Position numbers and translations under genes: made by a program
Notes under the pieces: generated by a model
What the model saw: the letters and a program-made list of their open reading frames with translations, nothing else
Databases searched by the model: none
Told to the model about the DNA's origin: nothing
NCBI GenBank assembly: GCA_018693105.1
Contig: JABHLN010000023.1
Location: forward strand, 1 to 42,244
Reading direction: 5' to 3'
DNA from: Desulfobacterales bacterium
GTDB taxonomy: Bacteria > Desulfobacterota > Desulfobacteria > Desulfobacterales > SURF-7
DNA: 42,244 nt
Shown: in pieces, positions 1 to 6,991 of the stretch
Layout: each line of letters begins with the position of its first letter
How positions within the stretch are numbered: the stretch's first letter is position 1

Positions 1-1
1 A

Positions 2-79
2 CATCCTCCTAAAACCATGAGGGAACTTGTTAAACTGAATGTCATGGCTGTGCTTACCGCTAAAGAAAAACAAGCATAG
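2..79 (+). CDS. Possible C-terminal tail of a gene entering from the left edge
   Basis: One frame is open from the window edge to a TAG at 77-79 and gives about 25 residues ending in VMAVLTAKEKQA. A short open stretch like this can occur by chance and I recognise no family. It would have to belong to a gene lying mostly outside the window. Very low certainty. Confidence 0.15.
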   Translation, partial: HPPKTMRELVKLNVMAVLTAKEKQA

Positions 80-189
80 AAAACTGATCCAGATATTGAG
101 ATAGAAATTTTAAACATAGGTCTGGTCAAAGGGAAGAGAAAACTACAGATATCTTGCATAATAAGCAACATATCAACCACATCAAAACA

Positions 190-310
190 TTGTGATATAT
201 TCAATTTCTGGCAGAATAGCAGACTTGTGATAACTCAATAATATCACCATTTTTATGTCGTACAGCTGCATGATATATTTTGATCCAAAAACCTTGTGAT
301 ATAGTCAAGG
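190..310. repeat. Semi-palindromic TTGTGATATA-type repeats upstream of the recombinase
   Basis: Three copies of a motif TTG-TGATAtant-CAA have inverted outer arms: 190-206 (ATTG...CAAT), about 224-239 (TTG...CAA) and 292-310 (CCTTG...CAAGG). More degenerate TGTGAT or TGATAT words follow at about 271, 341, 357 and 379. Spacing is irregular (about 35 and 69 bp between the best copies), so this is not a CRISPR. The copies could be binding sites for the adjacent recombinase or its regulator. The rest of 1-488 is AT-rich and I see no other gene in it. Confidence 0.45.
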
Positions 311-488
311 ATCCACTCCGCTATAATTAAAAATATACCATGATACCTCACCAACCTGTGATTTCTTTAATAATCTGGTGATCTATTCATAAATTAAACA
401 AATAAAAATATTTTTGACCTCATCAACGACATGTGAAAACTGATTTTAGGGTAGTTAACTTTCTGAAATAATAAAAATAGGAGGTCAA

Positions 489-1328
489 ATGAACACTTCA
501 AATGCAGTGAAATATTTTCTTGAGTATCATGAAAATAACTCAAAAAGGAATACCATCAAATATTATAAATATATTGCCAACCAATTTGAAAAGTCATTTG
601 GCGAAAAAGAACTGAGTTCAATAACCTCGGAAGATTTACTATTTTTTTTAACAAATCTAACGGTTGGTGCCAAACAAAGCACCAAAAATGGACGTTATAC
701 AGTAATGAAAGCATTTTTTAATTTCTTTAGAGATACAATGGACATCAATATGCCCAATCCATGCAATTCTCTGTTACTAAGAAAAACTTTCAAGCCGGCT
801 AAAAAAGTATCCTGGCATATATTGGATAAAGATGTTGTTGATGAAGCAATATTTCGAACATCAAAAACGAAAAATCGCTTATTGATTGAATTGATGGCAC
901 GTGCTGGAATGCGAATAAGTGAAGTTCTTAAAATAAGGCCGATGGACATTGATGGAAGGAAGATAACTTTAGAAGCACCGAAAAGCGGTAAACAGCATGA
1001 AATTGTATATATATCTCAAAAATTAGTCGATAAAATCCAGAATTATATAAGATCCAATAATATTAAAGAAAATGAAAGAATATTTCCGTTATCTTATAGT
1101 GGAGGCAGAAAAATTGTTGGTAAAGCCGGAGAAATGGTTGGGGTTAAAATAAGACCTCATGATTTGAGGCGTTTTGCAGCAACTTATGCCTCAAGGTCAG
1201 GTGTACCCATAGAAATTATCTCAAAAGTAATTCTGCGTCATTCGAATCTTGCCACAACAGAACTGTATTTGGGGAAAGTGACTGACAACGAGGCATTAAA
1301 ATGGATTGAAACTCTCTATGGATACTGA
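489..1328 (+). CDS. Tyrosine recombinase / phage-type integrase (XerC-D-like)
   Basis: A 279-residue site-specific recombinase. An N-terminal SAM-like core-binding domain (about residues 1-100) precedes the catalytic domain. The active-site set is complete: R142 (AGMRISE), a Lys in the PKSGKQHE beta hairpin (K165 or K168), H224 and R227 (PHDLRR), H251 (LRHSN) and nucleophile Y260 (ELYLG). GGAGG sits 4-5 nt before the ATG. No excisionase, phage gene, tRNA or obvious att site is next to it, and dif/XerCD partners are absent, so it may be a solitary element integrase or an orphan recombinase. Its coding sequence is more AT-rich than the metabolic genes that follow, which fits horizontal origin. 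Family assignment is firm; the target is unknown. Confidence 0.85.
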   Translation: MNTSNAVKYFLEYHENNSKRNTIKYYKYIANQFEKSFGEKELSSITSEDLLFFLTNLTVGAKQSTKNGRYTVMKAFFNFFRDTMDINMPNPCNSLLLRKTFKPAKKVSWHILDKDVVDEAIFRTSKTKNRLLIELMARAGMRISEVLKIRPMDIDGRKITLEAPKSGKQHEIVYISQKLVDKIQNYIRSNNIKENERIFPLSYSGGRKIVGKAGEMVGVKIRPHDLRRFAATYASRSGVPIEIISKVILRHSNLATTELYLGKVTDNEALKWIETLYGY

Positions 1329-1513
1329 AGGCCAATCTGCGTTATTTGCAGAAACACCAATACACAATATATGGAAGATTGCCTTTCAAGTGACTTGATC
1401 ATAAAAGTGCGGATTAGACCATATAATCTTTTACAGATACTTTGTCTTTATTGATGATGCTATAAAAATACTAAATTACTGATATAATGCCCGGTGGGTG
1501 TTTTTATGATTTT

Positions 1514-1560
1514 ATAAGGGTTCGCGCTGAAAGAGAATTTGCTTTTGCGCGAACCCTTAT
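1514..1560. terminator. Long perfect hairpin between convergent genes
   Basis: A perfect 14-bp stem (arm ATAAGGGTTCGCGC at 1514-1527, complement at 1547-1560) encloses a 19-nt loop. It lies between the convergent recombinase and enoyl-CoA hydratase genes, ending 15 bp past the hydratase stop. T-runs on either side are weak, so it may act in both directions or simply as a stable 3' end. Confidence 0.6.
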
Positions 1561-1575
1561 TTGATTACTTCGTAT

Positions 1576-2370
1576 TTATTCAGGGTCTTTAAATTTGGGC
1601 GGGCGTTTTTCAAAGTTTGCCATTATTGCTTCTGTCTGGTTTGGTGAACCCACGAGTTTAATCTGAAGATCTTCTTCCATTTTCAAACCGATATTTTCAT
1701 CACCATGCCAGGTTTCCTCATATAGTTTTTTTGCATATTGAATTGCTTCAGGGTTTTTACCTGCAATCTCTTCGGCCATTTTGAGGGCCTCTTCAAGAGG
1801 ATTGTCGGCAATGCGGGTGACAAGACCAATACGCTCAGCCTCTTCGGCTTTGATAATTCTGCCTGAAAATGTGATCTCTTTTGCTATATCAAGACGTACC
1901 AGATCACGAAGTGTTTGAGTGGCTCCCATATCAGGAATCAGCCCCCACTTTATTTCCATGACAGACATTTTAAGATCCGGGGCCGCAATGCGTATATCAG
2001 CTCCGAGAGCAATCTGACATCCTCCACCGTAAGCAACACCATGTAGTGCTGCAATTACAGGTACCGGAATTTGTTTCCATATATAAGGCGCCAGTTGGAA
2101 AATATTGGGGGTTTCAGTTATAGAATTTTTAAAATCGTCCGCCCCTGTTGAGTCCATTGTTGAAATAGTTCCAAAATCAAGGCCTGCACAAAAACCTTTT
2201 CCTTCTCCGGAAAGTACAACCGCACGTACAGAACGGTTTGAGGCTAATGATTTTCCTGTCTCTACCAGGGCGGGAAACATTTCAGGTATAAGTGAATTAT
2301 AATTTTCAGGTCTGTTCAGCCTGACATCTGCTACCCCGTTGGAAATTGAAACTTTTATAATATCGGACAT
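1576..2370 (-). CDS. Enoyl-CoA hydratase/isomerase (crotonase) family protein
   Basis: A 264-residue crotonase-fold protein of normal family length. Crotonase hallmarks are visible: the GKGFCAGLDF loop and the second oxyanion-hole loop AALHGVAYGGGCQIALGAD. The helix EIKWGLIPDMGATQTL has Glu and Asp near the usual catalytic positions. Members hydrate or isomerise 2-enoyl-CoAs, but the substrate cannot be read from the sequence. The ATG at 2370 follows a GGGGGAG site. It starts 25 nt after nfnB on the same strand, so it is probably co-transcribed with nfnAB. That would couple a CoA-thioester reaction to NADPH/ferredoxin balance, which is inference from position only. Confidence 0.85.
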   Translation of the reverse strand: MSDIIKVSISNGVADVRLNRPENYNSLIPEMFPALVETGKSLASNRSVRAVVLSGEGKGFCAGLDFGTISTMDSTGADDFKNSITETPNIFQLAPYIWKQIPVPVIAALHGVAYGGGCQIALGADIRIAAPDLKMSVMEIKWGLIPDMGATQTLRDLVRLDIAKEITFSGRIIKAEEAERIGLVTRIADNPLEEALKMAEEIAGKNPEAIQYAKKLYEETWHGDENIGLKMEEDLQIKLVGSPNQTEAIMANFEKRPPKFKDPE

Positions 2371-2395
2371 TGCTCCCCCTTATATTAAAAGGCTG

Positions 2396-3811
2396 TTACC
2401 ATCCAAGTGTAAGGTAATCGTGAATGGAATCGGCAGCGAGCCTGCCTGCTCCCATGGCAAGGATAACTGTTGCAGAACCGGTTACAATATCACCTCCTGC
2501 CCAAACACCTTTTTTGGAGGTTTTTCCTGTATTTTCATCGGCAACAATATAGCCCCATTTGTTCAGTTCGAGTTCTTTGGTTGATTGTGTAAGAAGCGGA
2601 TTTGCCCCTGCACCAACAGAAATAATTGCAAGATCGCAATCCAGTTCAAATTCCGAACCTTCAACCGCAAGCGGGCGGCGTCTACCTGATGCATCAGGCT
2701 CGCCAAGTTCCATCTTAAGACCGACCATACCTGTGAGACGTCCTTTTTCATTGCCAAGAAATTCAACAGGACTGGTCAGAAAGAAAAATTCAACGCCTTC
2801 CTCTTCAGCATGATGAACCTCAGCCTGTCTTGCGGGAACCTCTTCTCTTGACCTGCGATATACTATACGTGAAGTTTCTGCTCCAAGACGTAATGCGGTT
2901 CTTGCCGAATCCATTGCAACGTTCCCGGCTCCGAGTGTAATTACATTTTTCCCCTTGATTATCGGGGTGTCGTATTCCGAGCGGTAAGCCTTCATAAGGT
3001 TTGAGCGGGTTAGATACTCATTTGCTGAAAGGATTCCTATAAGGTTTTCACCCGGTATATTAAGGAAGGTTGGAAGCCCTGCTCCAACGCCAAGATATAT
3101 TGCATCATATCCTTCTTCAAAAAGTTCATCCAGGCTTACGGTTCTTCCAACAACATTATTGCAATCAAGCTTTACACCCATTTCTTCAAGGCCTTCAACT
3201 TCAGAAAAAACGATCTCTTTGGGAAGTCTGAACTCAGGGATTCCGTAAACAAGAACACCTCCCGGTTTATGAAAAGCCTCATAAATTGTTACTTCATGCC
3301 CCTTTTGGATAAGATCACCCGCAACAGTTAATCCTGAAGGGCCTGAACCGATGACGGCAACCTTTTTTCCTGTTGATTCAGCTATTGCCGGTAGTGCAGC
3401 TTTTTTATTTTTTCTTTCATAGTCAGCAACAAATCTTTCAAGGTTTCCTATTGCCACCGGCTCGCCTTTTTTACCTACTATACATAAGCCTTCACATTGA
3501 GACTCCTGGGGGCATACTCTTCCACATACTGCAGGAAGACTGTTTTTCTCCCACACCCTGCTGATAGCAGCAGTAAAATCACCAGCTTTTACAAAATCTA
3601 TAAAACCAGGTATATCGACTTCCACCGGGCAGCCTTTAACACAAGCAGGTTTTTTGCATTGCAGGCATCTTGCAGCCTCGAGCATTGCAGCTTCAGCGCT
3701 TTGCCCCAATGGAACCTCATCAAAATTTTTGGCTCTTACTGCCGGTTCCTGTTCCGGCATGGGTTGTCTAAGTATTTTTTCTTTTTTCCCCTTTTTATCC
3801 GCTCCAGCCAT
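2396..3811 (-). CDS. nfnB: NfnB / glutamate synthase small-subunit-like FAD oxidoreductase
   Basis: A 471-residue flavoprotein of the GltD/NfnB/SudA family. The N-terminal Cys-rich domain for two [4Fe-4S] clusters (CLQCKKPACVKGCPVEVDIP, then CGRVCPQESQCEGLC) spans about residues 45-115. An FAD-binding Rossmann motif (VIGSGPSGLTVAGD) and a second dinucleotide motif for NADPH (ITLGAGNVAMDSARTALRLG) follow. The best start is the ATG at 3811, with GGAGG five bases upstream; an in-frame TTG at 3823 has no such site. With the NfnA-like gene 46 nt upstream it makes the NADH-dependent reduced ferredoxin:NADP+ oxidoreductase pair, a cytoplasmic flavin-based bifurcating enzyme. A NADPH-dependent sulfide dehydrogenase role (SudAB) cannot be excluded from sequence. 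Confidence 0.85.
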   Translation of the reverse strand: MAGADKKGKKEKILRQPMPEQEPAVRAKNFDEVPLGQSAEAAMLEAARCLQCKKPACVKGCPVEVDIPGFIDFVKAGDFTAAISRVWEKNSLPAVCGRVCPQESQCEGLCIVGKKGEPVAIGNLERFVADYERKNKKAALPAIAESTGKKVAVIGSGPSGLTVAGDLIQKGHEVTIYEAFHKPGGVLVYGIPEFRLPKEIVFSEVEGLEEMGVKLDCNNVVGRTVSLDELFEEGYDAIYLGVGAGLPTFLNIPGENLIGILSANEYLTRSNLMKAYRSEYDTPIIKGKNVITLGAGNVAMDSARTALRLGAETSRIVYRRSREEVPARQAEVHHAEEEGVEFFFLTSPVEFLGNEKGRLTGMVGLKMELGEPDASGRRRPLAVEGSEFELDCDLAIISVGAGANPLLTQSTKELELNKWGYIVADENTGKTSKKGVWAGGDIVTGSATVILAMGAGRLAADSIHDYLTLGW

Positions 3812-3857
3812 AAAATCCTCCAAAACTTTTCACTCCAAATATATAAATTAAATTCAA

Positions 3858-4688
3858 TTATTTTTTAAGATCGCAATGTTCTTCATGGGCTTTCTTTTCA
3901 TCTTCGGTATATGCCTGAAGTCTCAGCATTAACTCATCGAAGTCAACCTTATGGCCGTCAAATTCGGGACCGTCTACGCAGGCAAATTTAGTTTTCCCCC
4001 CAACAGTTACACGGCATCCGCCGCACATTCCGGTGCCGTCTATCATTATAGGATTGAGGCTGACAAGTGTTTTCACATTGTATTCTTTTGTGATATTAGA
4101 GACTGCTTTCATCATGGGAACCGGCCCGATACCGACTACAAGCTTGACATCACCTTCATCAAGCAATTTCTTCATAACATCAGTTACAAAACCATGATGG
4201 CCATAGGTGCCGTCATCAGTGCATACTTTCAAATCATGGGAGGCTGCCTTCATTTCTTTCTCCAGTATAAGTAGGTCTTTTGTTCTGGCCCCTATTATAC
4301 AGGTAACATCGTTTCCGGCCTCCTTTAGCCCCCTTGTAATCGGGTGAAGTACTGCAACGCCAGTACCGCCGCCAACGCAAACAACTTTACCAACCTTTTC
4401 AAGATGAGTAGGTTCTCCAAGAGGCCCTATAACATCCTGATAAATATCGCCTACTTTTAAATCTTTGAATAAAGCTGTCGATTTGCCTACAACCATGTAA
4501 ATGACAGTTATTGTGCCTTTCTCAGGGTCAGTGTTCGCCATGGTTAAAGGAATTCGCTCACCGGTTTCATTCGCTTTTAATATTACAAATTGTCCGGGTT
4601 TAGCCTTTTTTGCAATTAACGGCGCACTGATTTCATTTAAAATAACTGTACCACCAGACATTTCTTCTCGTTTAACAATTTCAAACAT
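3858..4688 (-). CDS. nfnA: NfnA-like FAD/NAD(P)-binding ferredoxin reductase subunit
   Basis: A 276-residue ferredoxin-NADP reductase-type protein with an N-terminal FAD beta-barrel (RIPLTMANTDPEKGTITVIY), an NAD(P)-binding domain (VCVGGGTGVAVLHPI) and a C-terminal [2Fe-2S] segment with the DGTGMCGGCRV and FACVDGPEF motifs of NfnA/PyrK-like subunits. In characterised NfnAB this subunit binds NADH and a [2Fe-2S] cluster, while NfnB carries the bifurcating FAD. The ATG at 4688 follows GGAGG at good spacing. It is the first gene of the nfnA-nfnB-crotonase operon and has a convincing sigma-70 promoter upstream. Confidence 0.87.
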   Translation of the reverse strand: MFEIVKREEMSGGTVILNEISAPLIAKKAKPGQFVILKANETGERIPLTMANTDPEKGTITVIYMVVGKSTALFKDLKVGDIYQDVIGPLGEPTHLEKVGKVVCVGGGTGVAVLHPITRGLKEAGNDVTCIIGARTKDLLILEKEMKAASHDLKVCTDDGTYGHHGFVTDVMKKLLDEGDVKLVVGIGPVPMMKAVSNITKEYNVKTLVSLNPIMIDGTGMCGGCRVTVGGKTKFACVDGPEFDGHKVDFDELMLRLQAYTEDEKKAHEEHCDLKK

Positions 4689-4730
4689 AATATACCTCCA
4701 GGACCAAAACTATTGGTCTATATAAATAAT

Positions 4731-4773
4731 GATGGCGGGATTAATTAGCCATCGGTTTTACTTTTTAAAAGTT
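4731..4773. repeat. Collapsed copy of the GATGGC palindromic repeat
   Basis: GATGGC and GCCATC bracket an 11-bp centre (4731-4753). They are followed by CGGTTTTACTTTTT, one base different from the end sequence of the full repeats at 22550 and 36229. It looks like an internally deleted remnant that keeps both ends of the element. It lies in the nfnA 5' leader between the promoter and the start codon. Confidence 0.5.
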
Positions 4774-4815
4774 CAATTAAAATTATATTATTACTCTAAC
4801 ATCCTAAAAGAGAAA

Positions 4816-4844
4816 ATGTTAATGTAATAATATTATTAAGTCAA
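4816..4844 (-). promoter_or_regulatory. Sigma-70-type promoter for nfnAB
   Basis: Read on the minus strand: -35 TTGACT (4844-4839), a 17-bp spacer, then -10 TAACAT (4821-4816). It lies about 130 bp upstream of the nfnA ATG and has no competing gene. The leader it would produce contains the short repeat at 4731-4773. Confidence 0.55.
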
Positions 4845-5050
4845 TTGTTTTAAGTTGTACTTTCATCATTATATATATTTAGGAGAATGACGACAGAAAA
4901 ATATCGATACTCTGTGGTAGATAATTCAATTGTCTTGATTTATTATTATGGTAAGAAATTTAAGATTCTAATTCAAAAATCTTGTTTAAACATTAAGGTT
5001 TTATGGGCGGGAGTTTTTTCCAAAACCTGAAGCAGGATCGGAATGATTAC
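4845..5050. other. Intergenic stretch without a supported gene
   Basis: AT-rich DNA between the nfnA promoter and the hairpin at 5051. A 47-codon ORF (4887-5030, plus) is present, but its AGGAG lies only one base from the ATG and the product resembles nothing I know, so I do not call it. No RNA gene or repeat is evident. Confidence 0.4.
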
Positions 5051-5081
5051 ATGGAGCGGGGATAAAGAATCCCCGCTCCAT
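5051..5081 (-). terminator. Perfect GC-rich hairpin after the GcvH-like gene
   Basis: A perfect 13-bp stem (ATGGAGCGGGGAT and its complement) encloses a 5-nt AT-rich loop, 32 bp past the stop codon of the GcvH-like gene. The T-run on the minus side is weak, so termination strength is uncertain. Confidence 0.55.
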
Positions 5082-5113
5082 GATCTATATGGATCTTTTT
5101 GGATGGTTACAGG

Positions 5114-6040
5114 TTAAGTCTTTAAAAATGTTTTTACTAACTTTTCCCAGTCTTTTCCTTCAATCTCCTCAAATATATTTTCAACCGATGTTCCACCATC
5201 AGCCGCAAGATTTAAGTCTTCATTAGCCATCGCAAAAAGTTTTTCTCTTTCTTCATTGACAAAGGCAAGAGCTTCTTCGCCATAATATAGCGACTTAAGA
5301 TTCTTTTTCATCTTTGTCGGCTCTACAATAAACAGCCAGCCTTTTTCATAAGGAGATTCGCTAACAAGCTCAGGATTGTCTATCAGCATGTGGTTCACAT
5401 GAGCAATAACACCGTCAACCGGTGCAAGAACTTCAACTTCCTGCCCGTTTCTTTTTATGAAAAAGCCCTTGTTTCCCTGGTTTACCGTCTTTCCTACTTC
5501 GGGAAGTTCAATCCGGGTATTTTTTCCAATAAGTTTTTGGGCAAAATCATCAAGACCAACCCTTATCCGACCGCCATATTCGGGGCGTGCCCATGTATGA
5601 CCTTCATGGTAATAAAAACCTTCTGCAAGATCAAAACCGGAAACCTTGGCTGGGGCCTGTATCGGAAGTACTTCTGCCTGAAGTCTCTGCTGCATCATTT
5701 GATCAAATGAACAGTTTCCGCAAGCATAGGCGTTTGGACATAGTTTCCTGTCAATTTCCCCTGTGGTCATATAACGGCATTTACGCTGGGATGCAGGGAG
5801 CATCATCATCTTTTCAACCCATGTTGCATCTGTTTTAACAGATTGAGCTCCGTCCGCCTGCAAGAGATTGGCTTCTTTCTGCCTTGCAACTTTGGCATCC
5901 ATTCCATGATCATAACTGCAGGTTGTACAGTCAAAATTATTGTCACACAATTTATAAGAAACAACTCCAGCTTCCATCCATACACATTTCTTTTTTCCAG
6001 GTGGTACAATTTTCATTGATTCTCTTATTGCTCTTGCCAT
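5114..6040 (-). CDS. GcvH-fold protein with duplicated four-Cys motif and no lipoyl lysine
   Basis: 308 residues. Residues 19-41 and 88-110 carry the same Cys pattern, C-x12-C-x5-C-x2-C (C19/C32/C38/C41 and C88/C101/C107/C110), each inside a KLC...CxxCS(Y/F)D context. Residues 136-245 match glycine-cleavage H protein (EGHTWAR, LPEVGKTVNQG, LAPVDG, NPELVSESPYEKGWLF). A gapless alignment by eye from LPEVG to APV puts Gly199 where GcvH has its lipoyl lysine. It is therefore unlikely to shuttle aminomethyl groups, and no gcvT or gcvP is nearby. The Cys repeats could bind metal or act as redox or sensing modules. The ATG at 6040 follows AAGGGGG. A sigma-54 promoter about 90 bp upstream points to activator-dependent expression, perhaps by the NtrC-type regulator encoded at 6992-8344. 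Function unknown. Confidence 0.8.
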   Translation of the reverse strand: MARAIRESMKIVPPGKKKCVWMEAGVVSYKLCDNNFDCTTCSYDHGMDAKVARQKEANLLQADGAQSVKTDATWVEKMMMLPASQRKCRYMTTGEIDRKLCPNAYACGNCSFDQMMQQRLQAEVLPIQAPAKVSGFDLAEGFYYHEGHTWARPEYGGRIRVGLDDFAQKLIGKNTRIELPEVGKTVNQGNKGFFIKRNGQEVEVLAPVDGVIAHVNHMLIDNPELVSESPYEKGWLFIVEPTKMKKNLKSLYYGEEALAFVNEEREKLFAMANEDLNLAADGGTSVENIFEEIEGKDWEKLVKTFLKT

Positions 6041-6111
6041 CCAAATGCCCCCTTTTTAATTTTACTTAGTAATCGGTTATGCCTATCAAGAGTTAATTGT
6101 CTTTTTCGTAA

Positions 6112-6145
6112 TTTATACTTGAGTATAAAGCAGGGATTGTGCCAA
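6112..6145 (-). promoter_or_regulatory. Sigma-54 promoter and overlapping palindrome before the GcvH-like gene
   Basis: On the minus strand 6145-6129 reads TTGGCACAATCCCTGCT, which keeps the -24 GG and -12 GC exactly ten bases apart, as the sigma-54 consensus requires. Just downstream, around the expected start site, lies a perfect palindrome with arms TTTATACT/AGTATAAA (6112-6129), a possible operator. Confidence 0.65.
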
Positions 6146-6292
6146 AAAGAATATTATCTGTGAGATGTTCAAGTAACATGCTTAATTAATAAGAAAAAAT
6201 AAGTGCAGGTAGCTTGAAGAATTAGGTTGAATATAAATAATAAGATTGTAAAGAAAATAGACAATTCTGATAATAAGGTCTGGTCCTTGGGG

Positions 6293-6327
6293 TATAACAG
6301 GCTGTTATATAAGTATTATGCTTATAT
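6293..6327. promoter_or_regulatory. Candidate activator-binding palindromes upstream of the sigma-54 promoter
   Basis: Arms TATAACAG/CTGTTATA are separated by one base (6293-6309). A second inverted repeat, ATATAAG-N7-CTTATAT (6307-6327), overlaps it. They lie about 150 bp upstream of the -24 element, a usual distance for an NtrC-family upstream activating sequence. The rest of the 6041-6387 gap holds no gene that I can see. Confidence 0.4.
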
Positions 6328-6387
6328 GTGCCGAAAAATACGACGGGCGTCTAAAAATTAGGCATTTTATTTGAAGGGAAATTATTA

Positions 6388-6975
6388 TCAATTAATTTGG
6401 CCGGCCTGTTTATATTTTTCATGGGAATACCATTTGAAAAGATCAGAACATGTCGGGCAAAAAAAGGAACTTTTTATATCGGTATCTTTGATTCTTGCTG
6501 ATGAGTGCATTACACATTCGAGGTCCCTGCAGTGAGTTAATCCGAAAGTGTGACCGATTTCATGAAGGGCTGTTTTCTTTGTTCGTTCGATAAAAAGGCC
6601 GGGATTTGAAGGTTTGTCGTAAAACTCAGGATATAATCTGTGTGTTGAGATAATCGAATAATTGCCTTCAATTTGTGCTATTCCGAAAACGTATTTAAGG
6701 ATAGGAATAAAAAGGTCAATATTTGTAACACCAATAAATTTATTCGTGTCAACCGGATGATTTTCAATCAGGTGCTTTATTATCAGTTTTGAATTATACT
6801 GGTCTCTTGTTTTGTTGTATACAAATTCGGGTATTTCGATCTCACTGTCGATAAGGCATTTAATATTACACCTTTCAGCAATAAATTCCGACAGATATTC
6901 AAGAATATATTCTTCAACAGGACCGATCGGGCGGATAGTAACACAATTCGGAGCTTCTTTTAAGCCGTTAAGCAT
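6388..6975 (-). CDS. amzA: Archaemetzincin family zinc metalloprotease
   Basis: 195 residues from the ATG at 6975, which follows TGAGG at five bases; a GTG at 7005 overlapping the regulator gene is possible but has no such site. The zinc-binding metzincin motif HEIGHTFGLTHC is followed by the archaemetzincin signature: CVMH downstream and a CxxC pair (FFCPTC) that with the earlier Cys residues forms a second zinc site. Archaemetzincins are predicted cytosolic peptidases with unknown natural substrates; no signal peptide is visible. It is co-directional with and almost contiguous to the NtrC-type regulator, so it is probably made with the two-component system. Family assignment is strong; the role is open. 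Confidence 0.88.
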   Translation of the reverse strand: MLNGLKEAPNCVTIRPIGPVEEYILEYLSEFIAERCNIKCLIDSEIEIPEFVYNKTRDQYNSKLIIKHLIENHPVDTNKFIGVTNIDLFIPILKYVFGIAQIEGNYSIISTHRLYPEFYDKPSNPGLFIERTKKTALHEIGHTFGLTHCRDLECVMHSSARIKDTDIKSSFFCPTCSDLFKWYSHEKYKQAGQIN

Positions 6976-6991
6976 AAAAACCTCATGACCA

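Noticed and set aside
190-390. TGTGATAT repeats as a CRISPR array
   Set aside because: The units are short and degenerate with irregular spacing, and no cas gene is near.
3812-3823. TTG start for nfnB four codons upstream
   Set aside because: The ATG at 3811 has GGAGG at ideal distance; the upstream TTG overlaps that site.
4887-5030. A 47-codon ORF on the plus strand
   Set aside because: AGGAG is one base from the ATG, which is too close, and the product resembles no known family.
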